The notes: generated by a model not told the origin, from the sequence alone. DNA of 64,000 bases from Arthrobacter zhaoxinii (GCF_024385505.1 NZ_JANFLT010000006.1:496001-560000), one strand, 5' to 3'. Shown: positions 10,201 through 17,849, counted from the first letter of the stretch. Numbers and translations: made by a program.

Positions 10201-10288
10201 ACAGGGCCGTGGCCGGAGCGGCAACGCCAATCAAGGTCGCTGCTGCCACAGCCGCAACCGAAAACATTGCCGCAATCTTTTTATGCAC
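7205..10288 (-). CDS. Large secreted beta-propeller protein with FN3, LamG-like and DNRLRE-like domains
   Basis: About 1027 aa, exported by a Sec signal peptide (about 1-29, ending PATA). Residues about 30-425 are a propeller built from repeats of the type YVGGxFTxVNG with LAAI/FAAV strands, similar to DUF5122/delta-60 repeats. A fibronectin-III module (about 430-520), a LamG/concanavalin-like domain (about 540-735), a second FN3 (about 750-855) and a C-terminal DNRLRE/CBM96-like domain follow. The blade region holds a DTCQGAT...HHVHDC cluster shared with two paralogues. I use GTG 10288, preceded by GAGGCGG, because it matches the short N-terminus of the paralogue; a TTG at 10303 is the alternative. 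Probably a surface adhesin or glycan-binding protein; no catalytic role can be claimed. Confidence 0.85.
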   Translation of the reverse strand: MHKKIAAMFSVAAVAAATLIGVAAPATALSPGVAFSAAALPTWQTNGIAWAMAEANGVMYVGGTFTSVRPPGTAAGNSQSRAAVNFAAFDAYTGTPTSCALSFTGGTGATVRAMDVSPDGRRLYVGGNFTTVNGVAANRLAAINLPNCTVDTSFRPGTVNSTVRTVAATDDAVYFGGDFTTVNGTARNRFAAVGTTGSLLPWAPAADGVGRALDVPAGRNVVLVSGDFSTVNGAESRAMAVVDKASGANVRTYPSAGYIPATAVVKDVTSDGTSFYVAGEGLGSRSFDGRARLSLDNNYEQIWKDTCQGATQAVLPYKDVLYSGHHVHDCSSMDGFPDGTRKHLSAQDINDPYPFLGWSPDTNDGTGEALGPRALETTGTGSGDVLWVAGEFTTTNGTAQQSLTRFGPGPASAAPGTPANVSAVSFAAGQNQIRWTQSVDNDDSALTYSIYRNGSSTALGTVTGNSTWFNTPQLSFTDRTAVPGTAYSYRVRAGDGSSTSALSAQVSVTTATATQPYPASVLRDGASTYWRLDDSRATAPADTSTGNNRGIAYAGPLLAGTEGAVPGSTAGVFDGVDDQVSGQQRYAAPTIYTAEVWFKTDTVRGGKIFGFASGQPNRHGDRNSSGIVDRHLYMTTGGTLAYGVLNAANTPVSVSTAKAYNDNAWHHATAVQTASGFTLYVDGIAVATSPTAAAQTYTGSWRVGGDSLNNWPERPTSNYLAGSIDEFAAYPVAISTAQVTEHYTAGGGSPAEPEPAPDTTAPSGVSGASATVSGTTATLTWNTATDNVGVTGYRIHRSVTRGFTPSDSSLLTTSPGSALSYSDADLEPGTYYYRVVAIDAAGNAGAASDEASATVAGAPPAEPVTLSLSPTADTYVNQSAPNAAYGTSTSMASRGSQAYTSYLRFTPGTAVPAGMRLISASLRVYTTSDPLSNSVDRHSVQTATGAWTEAGTTYNTRPTLGSAVLGTVSPTATNTAYSVDLDPAAVSAALSESVDLAITGAGTDNAWFYTKEASSSRRPVLTLVFGP

Positions 10289-10535
10289 GGCATACCGCCT
10301 CAAGAAGTGGGGACGGGCCCGCGGCCCGAAACTGTTTGGAAGCGTAGCTCCGGGCTTCTGCGTGTCACACGGTGGCGTTTACGCGAATCGGTGCCGTGAA
10401 TACCCGTGCTTCGGGTGCCTTTACTCGTGTTTGCCAGGACCCTACGTGATTGTCCTCAATTCGCTTTACGGGTCCCGAAAATAATCCAAAGATGAATTGA
10501 TATTTAGCGGAGACCATATCTGGGGGTAGTACAAA

Positions 10536-10988
10536 ATGACAGTTCGGATTGGCTATGCCTCGGGTGTTTATGATCTCTTTCACGTCGGCCATCTGAATTT
10601 GTTGAAGCATGCCCGCAGCCAATGCGACTATCTGATTGCAGGCGTTGCCTCCACTGACATGACCCAGCGGCTCAAGGGAACCACTCCGGTGATCCCCCTT
10701 GCCGAGCGGCTGGAGATCGTGCGCAGTGTCCGCTATGTCGACGACGTGGTCATTGATGAGCACCTGAATAAGGCCGACACATGGCGTGAAGTGGGATTCA
10801 ACGTGTTTTTCAAGGGCGACGACTGGCGGGGCACCGAAAAAGGCGACCGCCTGGAACGCGACATGGCTCAAATAGGAGTGCAAGTGGTGTATTTCCCCTA
10901 CACGGTGACCACCTCCTCCACCGCGCTGCGCCGTGCCCTGACCCTGCTGGAGGGCGGCCGCACCGGGGACGCAGCCCTGAAAGCATGA
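10536..10988 (+). CDS. TagD-like cytidylyltransferase (CDP-polyol synthesis), copy A
   Basis: 150 aa cytosolic nucleotidyltransferase of the glycerol-3-phosphate cytidylyltransferase type. It should activate a polyol phosphate with CTP to give CDP-glycerol or a related CDP-alcohol. The HxGH signature is H16-V-G-H19 after YDLF; FFKGDDWRG is near 91-99, and a TTSST segment near 125-129 stands in for the RTxGISTT nucleotide loop. The ATG follows GGGGG at suitable distance. It is divergent from the beta-propeller gene and overlaps the next gene (GDPD lipoprotein) by 4 bp. The CDP-alcohol phosphotransferase at 2657 could use its product. The exact alcohol is not visible. A paralogue is at 18354. 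Confidence 0.87.
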   Translation: MTVRIGYASGVYDLFHVGHLNLLKHARSQCDYLIAGVASTDMTQRLKGTTPVIPLAERLEIVRSVRYVDDVVIDEHLNKADTWREVGFNVFFKGDDWRGTEKGDRLERDMAQIGVQVVYFPYTVTTSSTALRRALTLLEGGRTGDAALKA

Positions 10989-12466
10989 ACTCCCGGCGCG
11001 CTCTCGGGCACCCGCTGCGCCCGGCCTCCGGGCTGTCCCGCCGTGAAGTGCTCGTCCTGGGCGCCGCGGGGCTTGCCCTGGCCGGCTGCACCGGAAGGGC
11101 TGACGCGGACGGCGAGGCGACTGGCACGCCCGAGCCGGCACCCGTCCACACCATCGAGTCCATGCTGGCAGCTGCCCCGTTCCTGGTGGCACACCGCGGA
11201 TCCTGGGACAACTGGCCCGAGCACACCATGACGGCTTACCGAGAGTCGGCCAACGCCGGCGCCGTGGCCCTCGAGATCTCAGTCAGCGCCACCTCGGACG
11301 GAACGCTGATCTGCCACCATGACCTCAGCACCGAACGCACCACCGGCCGCAAGCTGGTGATCAAGGACTCCACCTACGCCGAGGTGTCGGAGCTGATGGT
11401 TGATGCCCGTGCCTGGCTGGGGCCGGAGGCCGTGCCGGAGAAAATTCCGCTGCTCAAGGATGTCCTGGATGCCTTCGCTGCCACCCACGTGCTCTTCATC
11501 GATGACAAGCAGGGCACCAACGCCAACGTCTTGCTGGACCTGATGGACACCTATCCGGAGTCGCACAGCCACTTCATCTGGAAGCAGTCAGCGGAAGCTG
11601 CGCAGATCGATGCGGTGTCCAAGCGCGGGTACTCCAGCTGGGGGTACTTCACTGTGGAACAGCTGGACCTCGTACCGGCACTCGCGGACAAGTTCACCTA
11701 TCTGGGCGTCCATCATTCGGCTTCCGATGCTGCACTGGCGGAGGTTGTGTCCACCGGTAAGCCGGTCATCAGCTGGGAGGTGCACACCCGGGAGCTCCGC
11801 GACCGGCTGTTGGGGCTCGGCGTGTCCGGACTGATGTGCGCGAACCTTCCGTATTTGTCCACTGACGAGCCGATGGCGACGTCCGACAGCTTCGGCGACG
11901 GGATCCGGGCCGCCGGGGACCTGCCGTGGATGGTCAGCCAGGGATGGGACTTCCAACCCGAACTGAAGACTTCCGGGACCCTGCTCATGTCCGCCGCAGC
12001 CAACAGCAGCTACCGGATGGGTTCCCTGGGGCCGCTGCGGCGGCAGATCTACAGTATCCAGTTCGACATGCGCTGGCCGGAGGCGCTGCCTGCCGATGAC
12101 ACACTGCACGCCGGCATCGCATTCGGCCAGGACGACGACCGCCCGTACCGGGTCCTGATACCCAGCGACGTGGGCGGCTATCACCTGGTGGTGCGGCTCA
12201 CCGGGGAAATGACGCTGCTGCTGCGCAGTCCGGGCGAGTCCGGCGGGCTCCGCTTGGGTACGGTGGATACACAGCCGGTCAGGGTCGGGGAATGGATGTC
12301 GTTCAAGATCGATATTGACCCGGACAGTATCCGCTATTCGCGGCTCGACGGCGCGGGCTGGGCGGGCAGCACCTCGAACCGCAAGTACCGCGGGGGTTAC
12401 TTCAGCCTGGCCCGCAACTATTCCGAGGACTGCCCGGTGGAATTCCGCGGTGTGAAGGTCATCTAG
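10985..12466 (+). CDS. GDPD-family lipoprotein with C-terminal lectin-like domain, copy A
   Basis: 493 aa. The N-terminus carries a twin-arginine-like SRREVLVLG stretch and lipobox LALAGC (C35), so it is probably a lipoprotein on the outer membrane face. Residues about 60-310 are a glycerophosphodiester phosphodiesterase TIM barrel: H70-R71-G72, E79 and HHD at 111-113. The usual ExD metal pair reads E97-I-S99, and the late TDxP motif reads CANLP, so the metal site is altered. Residues about 330-493 form a beta-rich domain resembling concanavalin-like folds. Overlaps the cytidylyltransferase stop by 4 bp. It may cleave or bind glycerophosphate-type links in the surface glycan; activity is uncertain because of the substitutions. 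Confidence 0.8.
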   Translation: MNSRRALGHPLRPASGLSRREVLVLGAAGLALAGCTGRADADGEATGTPEPAPVHTIESMLAAAPFLVAHRGSWDNWPEHTMTAYRESANAGAVALEISVSATSDGTLICHHDLSTERTTGRKLVIKDSTYAEVSELMVDARAWLGPEAVPEKIPLLKDVLDAFAATHVLFIDDKQGTNANVLLDLMDTYPESHSHFIWKQSAEAAQIDAVSKRGYSSWGYFTVEQLDLVPALADKFTYLGVHHSASDAALAEVVSTGKPVISWEVHTRELRDRLLGLGVSGLMCANLPYLSTDEPMATSDSFGDGIRAAGDLPWMVSQGWDFQPELKTSGTLLMSAAANSSYRMGSLGPLRRQIYSIQFDMRWPEALPADDTLHAGIAFGQDDDRPYRVLIPSDVGGYHLVVRLTGEMTLLLRSPGESGGLRLGTVDTQPVRVGEWMSFKIDIDPDSIRYSRLDGAGWAGSTSNRKYRGGYFSLARNYSEDCPVEFRGVKVI

Positions 12467-12983
12467 TCCGACTCCGCCGTGTGCCTGCACGCAGGCCCCG
12501 ACCGGTAGCGGCCACTGCTACGCCCAGCAGCGCACCCACGCCGTTGTTCAGCACATCCTGAAGACTGCCCTGCCGCAGGGGCAGGAACAGTTCCTGGAAC
12601 ACTTCGGCGCCCGCCGCCATGCCCAGGCACAGCAGCAGCGCCAGCCACCACCGCCGTGGGGGCAGCAGGAGCGCGGCCAGGAGTCCCAGCGGGACAAAGA
12701 GCAGCACGTTGGCAGCTGCTTCCGCTGCAGCGTAGTCCACCCAGCCCGGGAGCCCGTGTTCCTGCAGCCGGCGGATGGCGCGCAGCACCTTACCGTAGAC
12801 GGGCCGGTCCACTGGCCCGGGAGTCAGGAGGACGCCGCCCATGCAGGCCAGGACCACCGCGGCAGCCAACCCGAGCACGGCGCGCCGGGCCGATCGGCCG
12901 CGGCTGCCCTGTTCCGGGGGCGGGCTGCACGTTGCCACGCGCCGGTTACCCAAGTCGGCGCCTCCGGGAAATCCTGCCGGCAC
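12459..12983 (-). CDS. VanZ family membrane protein, copy 1
   Basis: 174 aa with four hydrophobic segments and the VanZ-type pattern: ANVLLFVPLGLLAALL, then GAEVFQELFLP and SLQDVLNNGVGALLG. VanZ-like proteins are associated with glycopeptide tolerance and envelope functions, but the biochemical role is unknown. The GTG start lies 3 bases after the stop of the beta-propeller gene upstream on the same strand, so the two are probably co-transcribed. Its end overlaps the convergent GDPD gene by 8 bp. The first about 30 residues are not membrane-like, and a later start is possible. A close paralogue is at 61994-62431. Confidence 0.8.
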   Translation of the reverse strand: MPAGFPGGADLGNRRVATCSPPPEQGSRGRSARRAVLGLAAAVVLACMGGVLLTPGPVDRPVYGKVLRAIRRLQEHGLPGWVDYAAAEAAANVLLFVPLGLLAALLLPPRRWWLALLLCLGMAAGAEVFQELFLPLRQGSLQDVLNNGVGALLGVAVAATGRGLRAGTRRSRTR

Positions 12984-12986
12984 CGG

Positions 12987-15233
12987 CTACCTGCGTCCCT
13001 GCTGGTTGTGGGCGGCAACCTGGGCGGCGGTCAACGCTGTGGGATAGACAGCGAATTCGTCAATGGTGCCCTTGAAGTGCCTGCTGGTGGGAGCGTTGGG
13101 CCAGCTGGACGGGATCGAATCTCCGCCGATCCGCCAGGATCCCAGGCTGACCGTGTTAGCGGAAACGGTATTGGAGGCAACCTTCACACCGTCGACATAC
13201 AGAACCATGCCCGCCGGGCCCTGGGTGGCCACCACGTGGTGCCACGCGTCGTCGTTGTACCTCGCGGGCGAGGTGACAACCACCCGGGTGCCGGACCAGG
13301 TGCCGAACACGAGGTTCCCGGCGTCGCTCATGTACACGTGGCGGTCATAGACGCTGCTGTAGCCGAGGAAGGTTCCGTTGCGCCGGGGCTGCGCATTGCC
13401 GAAACCCAGGATCTTCCCGCCGGTGGTCGTGTTGGTTTTGAACCAGGCTTCGGCGCTGAATACAGTCGGGGCGCTGACGCGCTGCTGGCCGAAGATCATG
13501 TCGTCGACGCCGTCGAAGCTGGCCGCGCGGTTGTTGTCGCTGCGTAGGGCTCCGACGGATCCCGAGGGTTTCGCCCCGAGGTTGGGCAGGCCCATCTTGT
13601 TGCCGTTGGAGGAATCCGCTGCCGCTGCCAGGGAATCACCCAGCCGCCAGTAGGTGATGGCGCCGTCGGCCCGGACCATGGCTGGATACGCGGCGGCCGA
13701 GGTGGCCGTGGTGATCTGCACCTGCGCGGACAGGGCACCGCTGCGGCCGCTGGGATCGGTGGCCTGCACCCGGTAGGTGTAGGAGGTGCCCGGCACCGCA
13801 GTGGTGTCAGTGAAGGAGGCCTGCGGCAGGTCCCACCAGCGCGACGACGAGTTGACGGTTGCCAGCGGAGTGGCGGAACCGTTGCGGTAGACCCGATAGG
13901 TGAGCTCGGAATCGTCAGGGTCGGAGGTGGACTGCCACCGGATGGTGTTCTGGCCGGAGGCCCGCGACTCGGCGCTGACAAACTTTGGGACGCCGGGACC
14001 AGCGGTGCCGGGGCCGGGACCGAACCTGGTCAGGCTCTGCTGCGCGGCGCCGTTGACGGTAGTGAATTCCCCTCCGGTCCACAGCATGTCCCTGCCGCTG
14101 CCGGCGCTGGTGTGCGCCAGGGTGCGCGGGCCGATTTGTTCACCCTGGCCGTCATTGGTGATCGGGTTCCACTGGTACATGGGCGAGGGTCCATTGATGC
14201 TCTGTGCGCTTAGGTGAACCCGCGGTCCGTCGGGAAAGGAGTTCATGCTGGAGCAGTCGTGGGCGTGGTGCGCCGCGTAGAGCGTCGCTCCGTAGACGGA
14301 GACGGCCTGGGTGGCACCGAGGCAGGTGTCCCGCCAGATCTGGTTGTAGGTGGTCAGGTCCAGCCGGGCGCGGCCGTCAAACACCCCGCCGCCGGTGCCC
14401 TCATTGCCGATATAGAAACTGGTGGCGTCGGAGTCGATGGACTTTACCGTGGAGGTTTTTGGAATAAAGAAGTTGGGGTACGTGCGGATGTTGGCGCCCG
14501 TGGTGTTGTTCAGGACCGCCAGGGCCTTTGAATCGGCACCGTTCATGGTGAGGAAATCCCCGCCGGCCAGCACGATGTTCCGTCCGGCCGGGACGTGCAG
14601 CGCCCGCACCGGCTGGTCGGCCGACGGCGCCCAGGGCAGCAGTGTGCCGGTGGTGCTCACGGCGGCCAGCCTGTTCCGCGCCGCACTCCCCACCGTTTTG
14701 AAGTCCCCGCCGAAGTACACTGCGGAGGCCGTTGCCTCGATGGCACGGACGGTCGTGTTGACCGCCGCCGGCTTGAAGTTGGTGTTCACTGTGCAGGAGG
14801 GCAGGTTGACGGCTGCGAGCTTGGTGGTGCCCACGCCGTTCACCGCTGTGAAACTTCCCCCGATGTACAGCGTCCTGCCGTCAGGGGAAACGTCCAGGGC
14901 CCGCACCGTGGCGCTGCCCCCGGTGACCGAGAGGGAACAGCCGGCCGGGTTCCCGGTATAGGCATCAAGAGCGGCAAAGTTCACGGCGCTCACCGACCCG
15001 GCACCGCCGGCGGCGACTTTGGGCGGGCGGATGGCGGTGAAGGTGCCTCCGACATACATGACCCCGTTGGACTCGGCCATTGCCCAGACAATTCCGTTGG
15101 TCTGCCAGGTGGGCAGGTCCGAGGCGGCGAACGACACTCCGGGGGAGAGGGCGGCCGACGGAGCGGACACCCCGATCAGAGTGCCGGCGGCGAGTACGGT
15201 CCCGGTGAGTACTGCAATGAGTTTTCTGCGCAC
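12987..15233 (-). CDS. Secreted beta-propeller protein with FN3 and LamG-like domains
   Basis: 748 aa paralogue of the protein at 7205-10288. It has a Sec signal peptide (RRKLIAVLTGTVLAAGTLIG, cleavage near PSAA), a YVGGTFTAIRP/YIGGSFTAVNG-type propeller to about residue 420, one fibronectin-III module (about 425-515) and a LamG/concanavalin-like domain (about 530-748). The second FN3 and DNRLRE tail of the longer paralogue are missing. It keeps the DTCLGAT...HHAHDC cluster (about 14250-14330). I chose GTG 15233, preceded by AGGGG, because the signal peptide then has normal length. The frame is open further upstream to 15383 and there crosses a run of ten G, see findings. Probably a surface-exposed binding or matrix protein. 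Confidence 0.83.
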   Translation of the reverse strand: MRRKLIAVLTGTVLAAGTLIGVSAPSAALSPGVSFAASDLPTWQTNGIVWAMAESNGVMYVGGTFTAIRPPKVAAGGAGSVSAVNFAALDAYTGNPAGCSLSVTGGSATVRALDVSPDGRTLYIGGSFTAVNGVGTTKLAAVNLPSCTVNTNFKPAAVNTTVRAIEATASAVYFGGDFKTVGSAARNRLAAVSTTGTLLPWAPSADQPVRALHVPAGRNIVLAGGDFLTMNGADSKALAVLNNTTGANIRTYPNFFIPKTSTVKSIDSDATSFYIGNEGTGGGVFDGRARLDLTTYNQIWRDTCLGATQAVSVYGATLYAAHHAHDCSSMNSFPDGPRVHLSAQSINGPSPMYQWNPITNDGQGEQIGPRTLAHTSAGSGRDMLWTGGEFTTVNGAAQQSLTRFGPGPGTAGPGVPKFVSAESRASGQNTIRWQSTSDPDDSELTYRVYRNGSATPLATVNSSSRWWDLPQASFTDTTAVPGTSYTYRVQATDPSGRSGALSAQVQITTATSAAAYPAMVRADGAITYWRLGDSLAAAADSSNGNKMGLPNLGAKPSGSVGALRSDNNRAASFDGVDDMIFGQQRVSAPTVFSAEAWFKTNTTTGGKILGFGNAQPRRNGTFLGYSSVYDRHVYMSDAGNLVFGTWSGTRVVVTSPARYNDDAWHHVVATQGPAGMVLYVDGVKVASNTVSANTVSLGSWRIGGDSIPSSWPNAPTSRHFKGTIDEFAVYPTALTAAQVAAHNQQGRR

Positions 15234-15561
15234 GATGATCAGACCCCTGGCTTGTGTTTCCCCGGCACGCCTCATCAAGACGTTCCCCCCCCCCGACGCC
15301 GCTGCAGGACGTTTCCCTAACGGAACGTAATGCCTGCGGCTGCACCCGGAAATGCGTACCGGTACGCGCATTCGCAGGAACACCTGCGTAGTGGCGCAGG
15401 ATCCTGGCCACGGGTGACCCCGTACCGGGGCGGGGAGGAACTAAGGCCCGGCTCAGATGCGCTCCGAGGGCGGCAATGGGATGATTAGCAAAGAGTTCCG
15501 TTGCGTAATGGTGCAGATCACCTGATGCGCACATCCGACGGCCAGCCAAGGAGATTTTTCC
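15234..15561. promoter_or_regulatory. Divergent intergenic region with G10 tract and 14-bp palindrome
   Basis: Separates the second beta-propeller gene (-) from sufS (+). It holds a run of ten C on the plus strand (15285-15294; G10 in the sense of the propeller gene), about 50 bp before that gene's GTG. It also has a perfect 14-bp palindrome centred on ACCGGT (15354-15367) and a short inverted repeat GCAGG/CCTGC (15375-15388). No gene is seen. The AAGGAG site just before 15562 is the sufS ribosome-binding site. Promoter hexamers could not be assigned with confidence. Confidence 0.5.
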
Positions 15562-16878
15562 GTGCCTGTGGTTTCCACCCCTGATACCCTCCGGCCCGCT
15601 CACGGGCCCTTGGACAACGCCGAAGTGCTGCGCATCCGCAACGACTTCCCCATCCTGAACCAGCAGGTCAACGGCAGGCCCCTGGTCTACCTCGATTCGG
15701 GTGCCACGTCCCAGAATCCGCTGAGTGTCATTGAAGCCGAGCAGGAGTTCTATGAGCAGCGGAATTCCGCCGTCCACCGCGGCGCCCACACCCTTGCCGT
15801 TGCGGCGACCGAGGTGTACGAGGATGCGCGCGCCAAGGTAGCCGGGTTCGTGGGTGCGGGCCCCACTGAGATTGTCTGGACCTCCAACGCCACCGAGGCA
15901 CTGAACCTGGTGGCCTACGCCTTCTCCAACGCCGCCGTCGGCCGCGGCGGGGAAGCGGCCCGCCGCTTTGCGCTGGGCGAAGGCGACGAAATTGTGGTGA
16001 CGGAAATGGAGCACCACGCCAACCTGATTCCGTGGCAGGAACTGGCGGCGCGCACCGGAGCGACTCTGCGGTTCATTCCCGTGGACAACGACGGCGCGCT
16101 GCGGCTGGAGGAGGCCGAGCGCATCATTACCGGGCGCACCCGGATCGTGGCGTTCACCCACGCCTCCAACGTGCTCGGAACCATCAACCCGGTTCGGGCA
16201 CTCGTCGACATGGCGCACCGGCAGGGGGCGCTGGTGGTGCTGGACGCCTGCCAGTCCGTGCCGCACCTGCCCGTGGATGTGAAGGCCCTGGACGTGGACT
16301 TCGCCGCGTTCTCCGGGCACAAGATGCTTGGCCCCACCGGCATCGGCGCCCTCTACGGCCGGGCCGAACTGCTGGACGCGATGCCCACCTTCCTGACCGG
16401 CGGCTCCATGATCACGACCGTGACCATGGACAAGGCCGAATACCTGCCCGCGCCGCAGCGCTTCGAGGCCGGAACCCAGCGCATTTCGCAGGCCATGGCC
16501 CTGGGCACTGCCGTCGACTACCTGCAGGAAACCGGGATGGACCGCATCCATGCCTGGGAGGCGCAGCTGGGTCAGCGGCTGGTGTCCGGCCTGGAACAGA
16601 TTGACGGTATCCGCGTCCTCGGCCCGAAGGCGGGCGTGGAGCGGATCGGGCTGGCGGCGTTCGACGTCGCCGGCGTCCACTCCCACGACGTCGGCCAGTT
16701 CCTGGATGACCAGGGCATCGCCGTCCGTGTGGGCCACCACTGCGCCCAGCCGCTGCACCGGCGCCTGGGGCTGGTCTCCACCACCCGCGCCAGCACCTAC
16801 CTTTACAACACCACCGACGACGTCGATGCCTTCCTGGCCGCAGTGGCCGGCGTCCGTCCCTTCTTTGGAGTGAAATAA
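15562..16878 (+). CDS. sufS: SufS cysteine desulfurase
   Basis: 438 aa PLP enzyme of the type II (SufS/CsdB) group. It takes sulfur from cysteine as persulfide for Fe-S cluster assembly in the cytoplasm. Visible features are D228 in VVLDACQS (PLP ring nitrogen), the Schiff-base lysine K254 in SGHKMLGPTGIG, and the catalytic loop Cys at about 394 in VRVGHHCAQPLH. Length and N-terminus (IRNDFPILNQ...LVYLDSGATSQ) match the family. The start is GTG with AAGGAG 8 bases upstream. Only sufU follows; the scaffold genes sufB, sufC and sufD are not in the window. Its place between two surface-glycan sets looks like a housekeeping remnant around which the island has grown. Confidence 0.95.
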   Translation: MPVVSTPDTLRPAHGPLDNAEVLRIRNDFPILNQQVNGRPLVYLDSGATSQNPLSVIEAEQEFYEQRNSAVHRGAHTLAVAATEVYEDARAKVAGFVGAGPTEIVWTSNATEALNLVAYAFSNAAVGRGGEAARRFALGEGDEIVVTEMEHHANLIPWQELAARTGATLRFIPVDNDGALRLEEAERIITGRTRIVAFTHASNVLGTINPVRALVDMAHRQGALVVLDACQSVPHLPVDVKALDVDFAAFSGHKMLGPTGIGALYGRAELLDAMPTFLTGGSMITTVTMDKAEYLPAPQRFEAGTQRISQAMALGTAVDYLQETGMDRIHAWEAQLGQRLVSGLEQIDGIRVLGPKAGVERIGLAAFDVAGVHSHDVGQFLDDQGIAVRVGHHCAQPLHRRLGLVSTTRASTYLYNTTDDVDAFLAAVAGVRPFFGVK

Positions 16879-17337
16879 ATGAGTTCTGACCTGCAGCAGC
16901 TGTACCAGCAGATCATCCTGGAACACGCCAAGCGGCGCCGCGGCGACGGGCTGGTAGATGTTCCGGCCGGCGCGGTATCGGGGGAGTCCCACCAGCTCAA
17001 CCCCACCTGCGGAGACGAGATCACGCTGCGCGCCGTCGTCGACGGGTCCACCGTGGAGGGGATCAGCTGGGAAGGCCAGGGCTGCTCCATCTCCATGGCC
17101 TCGGCCTCGGTGCTGACCGAAATGGTGGCCGGGCTGGACCGCGGGGAGGCAGCCGGGCTGGTGGAGGAATTCCGGACGCTGATGCGTTCGCGCGGAAGCA
17201 TCGAACCGGACGAGGAAGTCCTGGGCGATGCCGCGGCCTTCGCCGGAGTGGCCCGCTATCCGGCCCGGGTCAAGTGTGCCATGCTCGCTTGGGTGGCGCT
17301 CGAAGAGGCCCTGGACCAGGCCGCACCGGCGGCCTAG
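16879..17337 (+). CDS. sufU: SufU sulfur-transfer protein
   Basis: 152 aa zinc protein that accepts the persulfide from SufS in Gram-positive bacteria. The expected zinc and transfer residues are present: C44 and D46 in PTCGDE, C69 in GQGCSIS and C133 in VKCAMLAW. The N-terminus LYQQIILEHAKRRR is characteristic. The ATG directly follows the sufS TAA, so the pair is co-translated. Downstream DNA is decayed, and the next suf genes expected in some actinobacterial operons are absent. Confidence 0.94.
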   Translation: MSSDLQQLYQQIILEHAKRRRGDGLVDVPAGAVSGESHQLNPTCGDEITLRAVVDGSTVEGISWEGQGCSISMASASVLTEMVAGLDRGEAAGLVEEFRTLMRSRGSIEPDEEVLGDAAAFAGVARYPARVKCAMLAWVALEEALDQAAPAA

Positions 17338-17849
17338 GGCCCCGGCGTCTGCAGGTAGCCACCCGGAAAATCACGCGGGCAGTCGCCGCTATCAAGGCCG
17401 GGCAGCAGCACCTCTACATGGGCAACCTGGAGTTTCCTATCTCAGCCCGTCGCTGCATCTAGTCCGACTGACCCGGCGGGAACATGAAATCGTGGACCTG
17501 CTGCTCTCCGGAGCTAGCCGCCGGGCGCACCTCGAGTCGGCCTACCGGGCCCTGGAACCCGGGCACCGGACGGCGTCGCTCCTCTAGTTTTCCGGCGGAA
17601 AGCGCAGCAGTCCCGGTAGCGCCGGGGTACCCCTGCCCGCGGATACCAGTGGTAACAGCAGCCCCTGCAGTACCAGCAGTCCCGGTATTTCCAGTACCCG
17701 CGTAGCAAAACAGGTAGACGCCCTGCGGTGCGGAGCACGATCGCCGGTCCATCCGAGTACCCGGTACTCGTGTCGGGGGCAAGTGGCCCTCCTAGATTGA
17801 TGTCCGTCGAATAACTCGTGGTCTCCACGAAAAGGAATGACGGCTCGTT
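17338..17849 (+). other. Decayed region without an intact gene
   Basis: No intact gene is supported between sufU and the broken sugar transferase. It contains a short gmd fragment (see the pseudogene at 17355). In another frame there is a stretch LTRREHEIVDLLLSGAS that looks like the start of a LuxR-type helix-turn-helix; it ends at a stop at 17587. After that comes a low-complexity segment (about 17600-17720) of repeated CCGGTA/ACCAG-type words. The mixture suggests the scar of several deletions. Confidence 0.55.
17355..17432 (+). pseudogene. Fragment of a GDP-mannose 4,6-dehydratase gene
   Basis: About 70 bases match the middle of the intact gmd gene (about 40180-40255). Translated, they read [16 protein letters not shown] then HLYMGNLE, against [25 protein letters not shown] in the intact enzyme, with one codon deleted and two other changes. 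Both flanks are unrelated to gmd and there is no start, nucleotide-binding motif or catalytic residue, so this is a remnant. It shows that a gmd gene, or a recombined copy of the one at 39600, once reached this place. Confidence 0.85.

Noticed and set aside
14965-16992. Very long open frame on the minus strand across sufS, sufU and the propeller start
   Set aside because: It is antisense to clearly conserved sufS-sufU coding sequence; the predicted protein has no domain or signal, and long antisense frames are common in GC-rich DNA.
17459-17782. Minus-strand frame with collagen-like Gly-x-Thr triplets
   Set aside because: Only four consecutive triplets follow the collagen period; the rest is irregular and lies in decayed low-complexity DNA.
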